Assembly (NCBI RefSeq): GCF_035083965.1
Contig: NC_089736.1
Location: 12,672,207-12,736,206, forward strand
Source: Branchiostoma lanceolatum
Taxonomy: Eukaryota > Chordata > Leptocardii > Amphioxiformes > Branchiostomatidae
Direction of reading: 5' to 3'
Length of the DNA stretch: 64,000 bases
Shown: positions 37,480-52,400 of the stretch, piece after piece
Numbering within the stretch: position 1 is the first letter of the stretch
How the letters are laid out: the number at the start of each line of letters is the position of its first letter
Program-made: the position numbers and the translations under genes
Notes under the pieces: generated by a model
The model's input: the letters and a program-made list of their open reading frames with translations, nothing else
What the model was told of the DNA's origin: nothing
The model's database searches: none

Positions 37480-40400
37480 TACACACACACACAGACACAT
37501 ACAAACACACGCGAACGTCGTGCAAAATGCGAAGGCAATAAATCGAAATCAATAAGATGTAGTCAGCTTCTATAGTACGACTAGGGTATGTTTGCTCCAT
37601 CTAGGCACAGTAACAGTAAACGCTACAACCACTGCCACACCTTAAACAGTAATTATAGTACTCGGGGTAGATTATGTTTTCGGTTCAGCCAGCTGTTTGG
37701 TGGGTCTGTATGTATGTCAAGACCATAACTCAAGAAACCTTTGATGAATCCTTATGATTTTTGGTAGGTGTGAAGTGGTTGTGCAAAGGAAGGTCAAGTT
37801 AAAAAATGGTTCACCATGCGTTTTTCAACAGTACTGCAGCGGACTTTTAATTTTCGTGCGTTTGTATGTAGGCAAAAAAAGTGACGGAAACGTTCATGGA
37901 TCTTCATGATTTTTTGCAGGTGTGTAGATGTTGTAGAAACGGAGGTCAAGTTCAAAAATGGTTCTCCTGGCATTTTCCGTCGGTACTGCAGCGGGCTTTG
38001 TGTGGATGTGTATTTTCTTGTGGACAACATAACTCAAGAAGCTGTTGATGGATCTGTTTGATATTCAGTGGATGGGTAGGGTTTACGGAAAGGAAGGTCA
38101 AGTTCGATAATCGGCCTTCTAGCAAGTACCTAAGGTACTGCAGTGGAGCTTCGAAATTTACTGACATATTTTCTGAAAGTGCTATGGTCATGATATTTGT
38201 GTGGTAGATAGTTCATGCCACAAGAAGTAAGTTCTGTAAGTTTGGGCCCCCTAGCGGCTTGTTCAGAACTGCAGTGGGTGTTTTGTTTTGACATTCGGAC
38301 ATGTATTACTTGAGAAGGGGTGAAGAGATTGTCGTGAAGTTTTGTATGTGGAGAGCTCAGATTGTGCTTTGCACAATCGATGTCTAATTGTAGAAAACAG
38401 GGGGTAATCTGCATAATAAGTAAGGATAATTGTAAATCAATTATATTCCATAATGGGGCATGTGACAGAGTTCCCGAAACAGGCCAGCAGAAGGCCTTGC
38501 CCAGAAGCATAAATAAACAGATGGGGTACATAAATAAACAAATGGGGCAGTCTCACTACAATTCAAGCAGATGTGTGGGTCCGGTTGGTTTTTAAAGTGT
38601 TCAGTTTCGGCATTTTTGTCCAACACACGGGTTGAGACATAACGGAAAGGGAGCAAAATAGAAAGCCTTACAAAACACCTAAAATCATGTGAATAACCAG
38701 CCGGACCCACTCCTCTGCTCAGAGAGTACACTGCACCAAAACTGCACCACTGCTAGGTATTACCTAGCACCGTATGGAAAAGTAACATGTAGTATGTCTT
38801 GCAAAATGTGTATGATATTGAATAAAGATTTATTCTATTCATATATATTGACTGTGCCATTAAATTATAACTTTCAATTTTTTTTGATGACCAGTTATAA
38901 CATATATCAGCACACTATACACATATAATATAATAGTCCTGTACCACCAAATGATTTTTATCCCTATCTAGACTGGACTCATTCTCCCCCCCCCCCCCAT
39001 CATAACTTTCAAACGGTATGGTGTATGATCAAGTTTGCAGGGGGTGATAAGCATGTAAATATTAATCACTCTCAACAATAAGCCTTGATTATGTGGCGAA
39101 GATAATGTGTTCGTGGAACTCTAGTTACAATAGTATTTGGATACAATAGTATTTGTACGAATATAACATTTGCTAGCAAATCCTCAATATCTTCAAGTCT
39201 TGCTAAGAGTTTTTAGCATTGATTAAAATGTCGTCTTCTTCCTTTTTGCACCGATGAGTAGAGTTAAACCATGAAAATACTGACAAATCGCCTAACAGAC
39301 TTAAGATAATGATCAGTATCTCCTGAATTTCTTTTGTCATTTGTAAACTTCAGCCACCTCGAAATTTTTCCGAAGGAAAACATTTGAGATGTGTTGTTCG
39401 GCTACCAAATCAATCACATGATCGAATAATGCTACGTACCGACTTCCACAGCGACTAGGTCAACTACCGCAGCTATCACTAAAAATGAGACAATAACCCC
39501 AACGGCGACACAAACAGGATCAAATACCGCAGCTATAACTGACACCGTCACTCCGACGGCCACACCCTCACCGACTGGGTCAACTACTGCAGCTATAACT
39601 GACAAGGTCACTCCGACGGCCACACCGTCACCGACTGGGTCAACTACTGCAGCTGTAACTGACACATTCACTACGACGGACACACGTTCACCGACTGGGT
39701 CAACTACTGCAGCTATAATTGACACGGTCACTCCGACTGCCACACCCTCACCGACGGGGTCAACTACTGCAGCTATAACTGACACCGTCACTCCGACGGC
39801 CACACCGTCACCGACTGGGTCAACTACTGCAGCGATAACTGACACCGTCACTCCGATCGCAACACCGTCACCGACCGGGTCAACTACTGCAGCTATAACT
39901 GACACCGTCACTCCGAATGCAACACCGTCACCAACTTGGTCAACTACTGCAGCTATAACTGACACCGTCGCTCCGACGGGCACACCCTCACCGACTGGGT
40001 CAACTACTGCAGCTATAACTGACACATTCACTACGACGGCCACACCGTCACCGACTGGGTCAACTACTGCAGCTATAATTGACAAGGTCACTCCGACTGC
40101 CACACCCTCACCGACGGGGTCAACTACTGCAGCTATAACTGACACCATCACTCCGACGGCCACACCCTCACCGACTGGGTCAACTACTGCAGCGATAACT
40201 GACACCGTCACTCCGATCGCAACACCCTCACCGACTGGGTCAACTACTGCAGCTATAACTGACACCGTCACTCCGACGGCCACACCCTCACCAACTGGGT
40301 CAACTTCTGCAGCTATAACTGACACCGTCACTCCGATCGCAACACCGTCACCGACTGGGGCAACTACTGCAGCTATAACTGACACCGTCACTCCGATGGC

Positions 40401-43400
40401 CACACCCTCACCGACTGGGTCAACTACTGCAGCTATAACTGACACGGTCACTCCGACGGCTACACCGTCACCGACTGGGTCAACTACTGCAGCTATAACT
40501 GACACAGTCACTCCGACGGCCACACCGTCACCGACTGGGTCAACTACTGCAGCTATAACTGACACCGTCACTCCGACGGCCACACCGTCACCGACTGGGT
40601 CAACTACTGCAGCTATAATTGACAAGGTCACTCCGACTGCCACACCCTCACCGACGGGGTCAACTACTGCAGCTATAACTGACACCATCACTCCGACGGC
40701 CACACCCTCACCGACTGGGTCAACTACTGCAGCGATAACTGACACCGTCACTCCGATCGCAACACCCTCACCGACTGGGTCAACTACTGCAGCTATAACT
40801 GACACCGTCACTCCGACGGCCACACCCTCACCAACTGGGTCAACTTCTGCAGCTATAACTGACACCGTCACTCCGATCGCAACACCGTCACCGACTGGGG
40901 CAACTACTGCAGCTATAACTGACACCGTCACTCCGATGGCCACACCCTCACCGACTGGGTCAACTACTGCAGCTATAACTGACACGGTCACTCCGACGGC
41001 TACACCGTCACCGACTGGGTCAACTACTGCAGCTATAACTGACACAGTCACTCCGACGGCCACACCGTCACCGACTGGGTCAACTACTGCAGCTATAACT
41101 GACACCGTCACTCCGACGGCCACACCGTCACCGACTGGGTCAACTACTGCAGCTATAACTGACACCGTCACTACGACGGCCACCTCGTCACCGACTGGGT
41201 CAACTACTGCAGCTATAATTGACACGGTCACTCCGACTGCCACACCCTCACCGACGGGGTCAACTACTGCAGCTATAACTGACACCGTCACTCCGACGGC
41301 CACACCTTCACCGACTGGGTCAACTACTGAAGCTATAACTGACACCGTCACTCCGATCGCAACACCGTCACCGACTGGGTCAACTACTGCAGCTGTAACT
41401 GACACCGTCACTCCGACGGCCACACCGTCACCGACTGGGTCAACTACTGCAGCTATAACTGACACCGTCACTCCGACGGCCACACCGTCACCGACTGGGT
41501 CAACTACTGCAGCTATAACTGACACCGTCACTCCGATCGCAACACCGTCACCGACTGGGGCAACTACTGCAGCTATAACTGACACCGTCACTCCGATGGC
41601 CACACCCTCACCGACTGGGTCAACTACTGCAGCTATAACTGACACCGTCACTCCGACGGCCACACCCTCACCGACTGGGTCAACTACTGAAGCTATAACT
41701 GACACCGTCACTCCGATCGCAACACCGTCACCAACTGGGGAAACTACTGCAGCTATAACTGACACCGTCACTCCGATCGCCACACCCTCACCGACTGGGT
41801 CAACTACTGCAGCTATAACTGACACCGTCACTCCGATCGCAACACCGTCACCAACTGGGGCAACTACTGCAGCTATAACTGACACCGTCATTCCGATCGC
41901 AACACCCTCACCGACTTGGTCAACTACTGCAGCTATAACTGACACCGTCACTCCGATCGCAACACCGTCACCGACTGGGTCAACTACTGCAGCTATAACT
42001 GACACCGTCACTGCGACGGCCACACCGTCACCGACTGGGTCAACTACTGCAGCTATAACTGACACCGTCACTGCGACGGCCACACCGTCACCGACTGGGT
42101 CAACTACTGCAGCTATAACAGACACCGTCACTCCGACGGCCACACCGTCACCGACTGGGTCAACTACTGCAGCTATAACTGACACCGTCACTCCGATCGC
42201 ATCACCGTCGACGACTGGGTCAACTACTGCAGCAATATCAGACACCGTCACTCCGACGGCCACACCGTCACCGACTGGGTCAACTACTGCAGCTATAACT
42301 GACACGGTCACTCCGATCGCAACACCGTCACCTACTGGATCAACTACTGCAGCTATAACTGACACGGTCACTCCGATCGCAACACCGTCACCGAATGGGT
42401 CAACTACTGCAGCTATAACTGACACCGTCACTCCGATCGCAACACCGTCACTAACTGGGGCAACTACTGCAGCTTTAACTGACACCGTCACTCCCACCGC
42501 TACACCGTCACCTACTGGATCAACTACTGCAGCTGTAAATGACACGGTCACTCCGACGGCGACACCGTCACCGACTGGGTCAACTACTGCAGCTATAACT
42601 GACACCGTCACTCCGACGGCCACACCGTCACTGACTGGGTCAACTACTGCAGCTATAACAGACACCGTCACTCCGACGGCCACACCGTCACCGACTGGGT
42701 CAACTACTGCAGCTATAACAGACACGGTCACTCCGACGGCCACACCGTCACCGACTGGGTCAACTACTGCAGCTATAACTGACACGGTCACTCCGATCGC
42801 AACACCGTCACCGACTGGGTCAACTACTGCAGCTATAACTGACACGGTCACTCCGATCGCAACACCGTCACCGACTGGGTCAACTACTGCAGCTATAACT
42901 GACACCGTCACTCCCACCGCTACAACGTCACCGACTGGGTCAACTACTGCAGCTATAACTGACACCGTCACTCCGACGGCCACACCGTCACCGACTGGGT
43001 CAACTACTGCAGCTATAACTGACACGGTCACTCCGATCGCAACACCGTCACCGACTGGGTCAACTACTGCAGCTATAACTGACACGGTCACTCCGATCGC
43101 AACACCGTCACCGACTGGGTCAACTACTGCAGCTATAACTGACACCGTCACTCCGACGGCCACACCGTCACCGACTGGGTCAACTACTGCAGCTATAACT
43201 GACACAGTCACTCCGACGGCCACACCGTCACCGACTGGGTCAACTACTGCAGCTTTAACTGACACCGTCACTGCGACGGCCACACCGTCACCGACTGGGT
43301 CAACTACTGCAGCTCTAACTGACACCGTCACTGCGACGGCCACACCGTCACCGACTGGGTCAACTACTGCAGCTATAACAGACACCGTCACTCCGACGGC

Positions 43401-46400
43401 CACACCGTCACCGACTGGATCAACTACTGCAGCTATAACTGACACGGTCACTCCGATCGCAACACCGTCACCGACTGGGTCAACTACTGCAGCTATAACT
43501 GACACCGTCACTCCGACGGCCACACCGTCACCGACTGGGTCAACTACTGCAGCTATAACTGACACAGTCACTCCGACGGCCACACCGTCACCGACTGGGT
43601 CAACTACTGCAGCTATAACTGACACCGTCACTGCGACGGCCACACCGTCACCGACTGGGTCAACTACTGCAGCTCTAACTGACACCGTCACTGCGACGGC
43701 CACACCGTCACCGACTGGGTCAACTACTGCAGCTATAACAGACACCGTCACTCCGACGGCCACACCGTCAGCGACTGGGTCAACTACTGCAGCTATAACT
43801 GACACAGTCACTCCGACGGCCACACCGTCACCGACTGGGTCAACTACTGCAGCTATAACTGACACCGTCACTGCAACGGCAACACCGTCACCGACTGGGT
43901 CAACTACTGCAGCTATAACTGACACCGTCACTCCGACCGCAACACCGTCACCGACTGGTTCAACTACTGCAGCTATAACTGAAATTGTCACACCCACCGC
44001 TACACCGTCACCGACTCGGTCAACTACTGCAGCTGTAACTGACACCGTCACTCCGACGGCCACACCGTCACCGACTGGGTCAACTACTGCAGCTATAACT
44101 GACACCGTCACTCTGACGGCCACACCGTCACCGACTGGGTCAACTACTGCAGCTATAACTGACACCGTCACTCCGATCGTAACACCGTCACCGATTGGGT
44201 CAACTACGGCAGCTATAACAGACACAGTCACTCCGATGACCACATCGTCACCGACTGGGTCAACTACTGCAGCTATAACTGACACCGTCACTCCGACGGC
44301 CACACCGTCACCGACTGGGTCAACTACTGCAGCTATAACTGACACCGTTACTCCGACGGCCACATCGACACCGACTGGATCAACTACTGCAGCTGTAAAT
44401 GACACGGTCACTCCGACGGCGACACCGTCACCGACTGGGTCAACTACTGAAGCTATAACTGACACCGTCACTCCGACGGCCACACCGTCACCGACTGGGT
44501 CAACTACTGCAGCCATAACTGACACCGTCACTCCGACGGCCACCTCGTCACCGACTGGGTCAACTACTGCAGCTTTAACTGACACCGTCACTCCGACGGC
44601 CACACCGTCACCGACTGGGTCAACTACCGCAGCGATAACTGACACCGTCACTCCGATCGCAACACCCTCACCGACTGGGTCAACTACTGCAGCTATAACT
44701 GACACCGTCACTCCGACGGCCACACCGTCACCGACTGGGTCAACTACTGCAGCCATAACTGTAACCGTCACTCCGACGGCCACACCGTCACAAACTGGGT
44801 CAACTACTGCAGCTGTAACCGACACCGTCACTCCGATCGCAACATCGTCATCGACTGGGTCAACTACTGCAGCAATATCAGACACCGTCACTCCGACGGC
44901 CACACCGTCACCGACTGGGTCAACTACTGCAGCTATAACTGACACCGTCACTCCGATCGCAACACCGTCACCTACTGGATCAACTACTGCAGCTATAACT
45001 GACACGGTCACTCCGATCGCAACACCGTCACCTACTGGATCAACTACTGCAGCTGTAACTGACACCGTCACTCCGATCGCAACACCGTCGACGACTGGGT
45101 CAACTACTGCAGCAATATCAGACACCGTCACTCCGACGGCCACACCGTCACCGACTGGGTCAACTAATGCAGCTATAACTGACACGGTCACTCCGATCGC
45201 AACACCGTCACCTACTGGATCAAGTACTGCAGCTATAACTGACACGGTCACTCCGATCGCAACACCGTCACCTACTGGATCAATTACTGCAGCTATAACT
45301 GACACCGTCACTCCGATCGCAACACCGTCACCGAATGGGTCAACTACTGCAGCTATAACTGACACGGTCACTCCGATCGCAACACAATCACCTACTGGAT
45401 CAACTACTGCAGCTATAACTGACACCGTCACTCCGACGGCCACACCGTCACTGACTGGGTCAACTACTTCAGCTATAACAGACACCGTCACTCCGACGGC
45501 CACACCGTCACCGACTGGGTCAACTACTGCAGCTATAACAGACACGGTCACTCCGACGGCCACACCGTCACCGACTGGGTCAACTACTGCAGCTATAACT
45601 GACACGGTAACTCCGACGGCCACACCGTCACCGACTGGGTCAACTACTGCAGCTATAACTGACACAGTTACTCCGACGGCCACACCGTCACCGACTGGGT
45701 CAACTACTGCAGCTATAACTGACACCGTCACTCCGACGGCCACATTTTCACCGACTGGGTCAACTACTGCAGCTATAACTGACACCGTCACTCCGACCGC
45801 AACACCGTCACCGACTGGTTCAACTACTGCAGCTATAACTGAAATTGTCACACCCACCGCTACACCGTCACCGACTGGGTCAACTTCTGCAGCTATAACT
45901 GACACCGTCACTCCGATCGCAACACCGTCACCGACTGGGTCAACTACTGCAGCTATAACTGACACGGTAACTCCGACGGCCACACCGTCACCGACTGGGT
46001 CAACTACTGCAGCTATAACTGACACCGTCACTCCGACGGCCACACCGTCACCGACTGGGTCAACTACTGCAGCCATAACTGACACCGTCACTCCGACGGC
46101 CACACCGTCACCGACTAGGTCAACTACTGCAGCTATAACTGACACCGTCACTCCGACGGCCACACCGTCACCGACTGGGTCAACTACTGCAGCTGTAACT
46201 GACACCGTCACTCCGACGGCCACACCGTCACCGACTGGTTCAACTACTGAAGCTGTAACTGACACATTCACTCCGACGGCAACACCGTCACCGACTGGGT
46301 CAACTACTGCAGCTATAACTGACACCGTCACTCCGATCGTAACACCGTCACCGACTGGGTCAACTACTGCAGCTATAACTGACACGGTCACTCCGACGGC

Positions 46401-49400
46401 CACACCGTCACCGACTGGGTCAACTACTTCAGCTATAACTGACACCGTCACTCCGATCGCAACACCGTCACAGACTGGGTCAACTACTGCAGCTATAACT
46501 GACACCGTCACTCCGACGGCCACATCGTCACAGACTGGGTCAACTAGTGGAGCTATAACTGTAACTGTCACTCCGACGGCCACATCGTCACCGACTGAGT
46601 CAACTATTGCAGCTATAACTGACACCGTCACTCCGACGGCCACACCGTCACCGACTGGGTCAACTACTGCAGCTATAACTGACACCGTCACTCCGACGAC
46701 CACGACGTCACCGAATGGGCCAACTACCGCAGCTATAACTGACACGGTCACTCCGATCGCAACACCTTCACCGACTGGGTCAACTACTGCAGCTATAACT
46801 TACACCGTCACTCCGACGGCCACACCGTCACCGACTGGGTCAACTACTGCAGCTATAACTGACACGATCACTCCGACGGCCACACCGTCACCGACTGGGT
46901 CAACTACTGCAGCTATAACTGACACCGTCACCCCGATCGCAACACCGTCACCGACTGGGTCAACTACTGCAGCTATAACTGACACGATCACTCCGACGGC
47001 CACACCGTCACTGACTGGGCCAACTACTGCAGCTATAATTGACACCGTCACTCCGACGGCCACATCGTCACCGACTGGGTCAACTACTGCAGCTATAACT
47101 GACACCGTCACTCCGACGGCCACACCGTCACTGACTGGGTCAACTACTGCAGCTATAACTGACACGATCACTTCGACGGCCACACCCTCACCGACCGGGT
47201 CAACTACTGCAGCTATAACTGACACGATCACTCCGACGGCCACACCGTCACCGACTGGGTCAACTACTGCAGATATAACTGACACTGTCACTCCCACCGC
47301 AACACCGTCACCGACTGGGTCAACTACTGCAGCTGTAACTGACACCGTCACTTGGACGGCCACATCGTCATCGACTGGGTCAACTACTGCAGCTATAACT
47401 GACACGATCACTCCGACGGCCACATCGTCACCGACTGGGTCAACTACTGCAGCTATAACTGACACGGTCACTCCGATCGCAACACCGTCACCGACTGGGT
47501 CAACTACTGCTGCTATAACTGACACCGTCACTCCGACCGCAACACCGTCACCGACTGGGTCAACTACTGCAGCTATAACTGACACGATCACTTCGACGGC
47601 CACATCGTCACCGACTGGGTCAACTACTGAAGCTGTAACTGACACCGTCACTCCGACGGCCACACCGTCACCGACTGGGTCAACTACTGCAGCTATAACT
47701 GACACGATCACTCCGACGGCCACACCTTCACCGACTGGGGCAACTACTGCAGCAATAACTGACACCGTCACTCCGATCGCAACACCGTCACCGACTGGGT
47801 CAACTACTGCAGCTATAACTGACACGATCACTTCGACGGCCACACCGTCACCGACTGGGCCAACTACTGCAGCTATAATTGACACCGTCACTCCGACGGC
47901 CACATCGTCACCGACTGGGTCAACTACTGCAGCTATAACTGACACCGTCACTCCGACGGCCACACCGTCACCGACTGGGTCAACTACTGCAGCTATAACT
48001 GACACGATCACTCCGACGGCCACACCGTCACCGACTGGGTCAACTACTGCAGCTATAACTGACACGATCACTCCGACGGCCACATCGTCACCGACTGGGT
48101 CAACTACTGCAGCTATAACTGACACGGTCACTCCGATCGCAACACCGTCACCGACTGGGTCAACTACTGCAGCTATAACTGACACCGTCACTCCGACGGC
48201 TACACCTTCACCGACTGGGTCAACTACGGCAGCTGTAACTGACACATTCACTCCGACGGCCACACCGTCACCGACTGGGCCAACTACTGCAGCTATAATT
48301 CACACCGTCACTCCGACGGCCACATCGTCACCGACTGGGTCAACTACTGCAGCTATAACTGACACCGTCACTCCGATCGCAACACCGTCACCGACTGGGT
48401 CAACTACTGCAGCTATAACTGACACCGTCACTCCGATCGCAACACCGTCACCGACTGGGTCAACTACTGCAGCTATAACTGACACGATCACTCCGACGGC
48501 CACACCGTCACCGACTGGGCCAACTACTGCAGCTATAATTCACACCGTCACTCCGACGGCCACATCGTCACCGACTGGGTCAACTACTGCAGCTATAACT
48601 GACACCGTCACTCCGATCGCAACACCGTCACCGACTGGGTCAACTACTGCAGCTACAACTGACACGATCACTTCGACGGCCACACCGTCACCGACTGGGT
48701 CAACTACTGCAGCTATAACTGACACGATCACTCTGACGGCCACACCGTCAGCGACTGGGTCAACTACTGCAGCTATAACTGACACTGTCACTCCCACCGC
48801 AACACCGTCACCGACTGGGTCAACTACTGCAGCTGTAACTGACACCGTCACTTCGACGGCCACATCGTCATCGACTGGGTCAACTACTGCAGCTATAACT
48901 GACACGATCACTCCGACGGCCACATCGTCACCGACTGGGTCAACTACTGCAGCTATAACTGACACTGTCACTCCGATCGCAACACCGTCACCGACTGGGT
49001 CAAGTACTTCAGCTATAACTGACACCGTCACTCCGACGACCACGACGTCACCGAATGGGCCAACTACCGCAGCTATAACTGACACGGTCACTCCGATCGC
49101 AACACCTTCACCGACTGGGTCAACTACTGCAGCTATAACTTACACCGTCACTCCGACGGCCACACCGTCACCGACTGGGTCAACTACTGCAGCTATAACT
49201 GACACGATCACTCCGACGGCCACACCGTCACCGACTGGGTCAACTACTGCAGCTATAACTGACACCGTCACCCCGATCGCAACACCGTCACCGACTGGGT
49301 CAACTACTGCAGCTATAACTGACACGATCACTCCGACGGCCACACCGTCACTGACTGGGCCAACTACTGCAGCTATAATTGACACCGTCACTCCGACGGC

Positions 49401-52400
49401 CACATCGTCACCGACTGGGTCAACTACTGCAGCTATAACTGACACCGTCACTCCGACGGCCACACCGTCACTGACTGGGTCAACTACTGCAGCTATAACT
49501 GACACGATCACTTCGACGACCACACCCTCACCGACCGGGTCAACTACTGCAGCTATAACTGACACGATCACTCCGACGGCCACACCGTCACCGACTGGGT
49601 CAACTACTGCAGATATAACTGACACTGTCACTCCCACCGCAACACCGTCACCGACTGGGTCAACTACTGCAGCTGTAACTGACACCGTCACTTGGACGGC
49701 CACATCGTCATCGACTGGGTCAACTACTGCAGCTATAACTGACACGATCACTCCGACGGCCACATCGTCACCGACTGGGTCAACTACTGCAGCTATAACT
49801 GACACGGTCACTCCGATCGCAACACCGTCACCGACTGGGTCAACTACTGCTGCTATAACTGACACCGTCACTCCGACCGCAACACCGTCACCGACTGGGT
49901 CAACTACTGCAGCTATAACTGACACGATCACTTCGACGGCCACATCGTCACCGACTGGGTCAACTACTGAAGCTGTAACTGACACCGTCACTCCGACGGC
50001 CACACCGTCACCGACTGGGTCAACTACTGCAGCTATAACTGACACGATCACTCCGACGGCCACACCTTCACCGACTGGGGCAACTACTGCAGCTATAACT
50101 GACACCGTCACTCCGATCGCAACACCGTCACCGACTGGGTCAACTACTGCAGCTATAACTGACACGATCACTTCGACGGCCACACCGTCACCGACTGGGC
50201 CAACTACTGCAGCTATAATTGACACCGTCACTCCGACGGCCACATCGTCACCGACTGGGTCAACTACTGCAGCTATAACTGACACCGTCACTCCGACGGC
50301 CACACCGTCACCGACTGGGTCAACTACTGCAGCTATAACTGACACGATCACTCCGACGGCCACACCGTCACCGACTGGGTCAACTACTGCAGCTATAACT
50401 GACACGATCACTCCGACGGCCACATCGTCACCGACTGGGTCAACTACTGCAGCTATAACTGACACGGTCACTCCGATCGCAACACCGTCACCGACTGGGT
50501 CAACTACTGCAGCTATAACTGACACCGTCACTCCGACGGCTACACCTTCACCGACTGGGTCAACTACGGCAGCTGTAACTGACACATTCACTCCGACGGC
50601 CACACCGTCACCGACTGGGCCAACTACTGCAGCTATAATTCACACCGTCACTCCGACGGCCACATCGTCACCGACTGGGTCAACTACTGCAGCTATAACT
50701 GACACCGTCACTCCGACGGCTACACCTTCACCGACTGGGTCAACTACGGCAGCTGTAACTGACACATTCACTCCGACGGCCACACCGTCACCGACTGGGC
50801 CAACTACTGCAGCTATAATTCACACCGTCACTCCGACGGCCACATCGTCACCGACTGGGTCAACTACTGCAGCTATAACTGACACCGTCACTCCGATCGC
50901 AACACCGTCACCGACTGGGTCAACTACTGCAGCTATAACTGACACGATCACTCCGACGGCCACACCGTCACCGACTGGGCCAACTACTGCAGCTATAATT
51001 CACACCGTCACTCCGACGGCCACATCGTCACCGACTGGGTCAACTACTGCAGCTATAACTGACACCGTCACTCCGATCGCAACACCGTCACCGACTGGGT
51101 CAACTACTGCAGCTACAACTGACACGATCACTTCGACGGCCACACCGTCACCGACTGGGTCAACTACTGCAGCTATAACTGACACGATCACTCTGACGGC
51201 CACACCGTCAGCGACTGGGTCAACTACTGCAGCTATAACTGACACTGTCACTCCCACCGCAACACCGTCACCGACTGGGTCAACTACTGCAGCTGTAACT
51301 GACACCGTCACTTCGACGGCCACATCGTCATCGACTGGGTCAACTACTGCAGCTATAACTGACACGATCACTCCGACGGCCACATCGTCACCGACTGGGT
51401 CAACTACTGCAGCTATAACTGACACTGTCACTCCGATCGCAACACCGTCACCGACTGGGTCAAGTACTTCAGCTATAACTGACACCGTCACTCCGACGGC
51501 CACACCTTCACCGACTGGGTCAACTACTGCAGCTATAACTGACACGGTCACTCCGACGACCACACCGTCACCGACTGGGTCAACTACTTCAGCTATAACT
51601 GACACCGTCACTCCGACGGCCACACCGTCACCGACTGGGTCAACTACTGCAGCCATAACTGACACCGTCACTCCGACGGCAACACCGTCACCGACTGGGT
51701 CAACTACTGCAGCTATAACTGACACCGTCACTCCGACGGCCACACCGTCACCGACTGGGTCAACTACTGCAGCTATAACTGACACGATCACTCCGACGGC
51801 CACATCGTCACCGACTGGGTCAACTACTGCAGCTATAACTGACACTGTCACTCCGATCGCAACACCGTCACCGACTGGGTCAAGTACTTCAGCTATAACT
51901 GACACCGTCACTCCGACGGCCACACCTTCACCGACTGGGTCAACTACTGCAGCTATAACTGACACGGTCACTCCGACGACCACACCGTCACCGACTGGGT
52001 CAACTACTTCAGCTATAACTGACACCGTCACTCCGACGGCCACACCGTCACCGACTGGGTCAACTACTGCAGCTATAACTGACACCGTCACTCCGACGGC
52101 AACACCGTCACCGACTGGGTCAACTACCGCAGCTATAACTGACACCGTCACTGCGACGGCAACACCGTCACCGACTGGGTCAACTACCGCAGCTTTAACT
52201 GACACGGTCACTCCAACGGCCACACCGTCACCGACTAGGTCAACTACTGCAGCTATAACTGACACGATCACTCCGACGGCAACACCGTCACCGACTGGGT
52301 CAACTACTGCAGCTGTAACTGACACCGTCACTCCGACGGCCACACCGTCACCGACTGGGTCAACTACTGCAGCTATAACTGACACCGTCACTCCGACGGC

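Noticed and set aside
37427-37506. CRISPR or other spaced array
   Set aside because: Pure dinucleotide repeat; no spacer structure here or anywhere in the window.
37794-38531. Three overlapping minus-strand ORFs resembling each other
   Set aside because: They follow the about 150-bp tandem repeat; no recognisable domain and no splice sites.
40396-40398. First ATG of the long ORF as the start of gene D
   Set aside because: It lies inside a repeat unit (a T-to-M variant); the reading frame is open upstream to 39430 and a signal-peptide exon at 33371 joins in phase.
39432-46751. Minus-strand ORF of 2439 codons over the gene D array, and similar ORFs at 46800-48263, 48300-48503, 48540-49091, 49140-50603 and 51000-52511
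   Set aside because: Mirror of the 60-bp repeat; low-complexity Val/Ala protein with no signal, domain or splice context. The plus frame connects to signal, SEA, EGF and TM exons.
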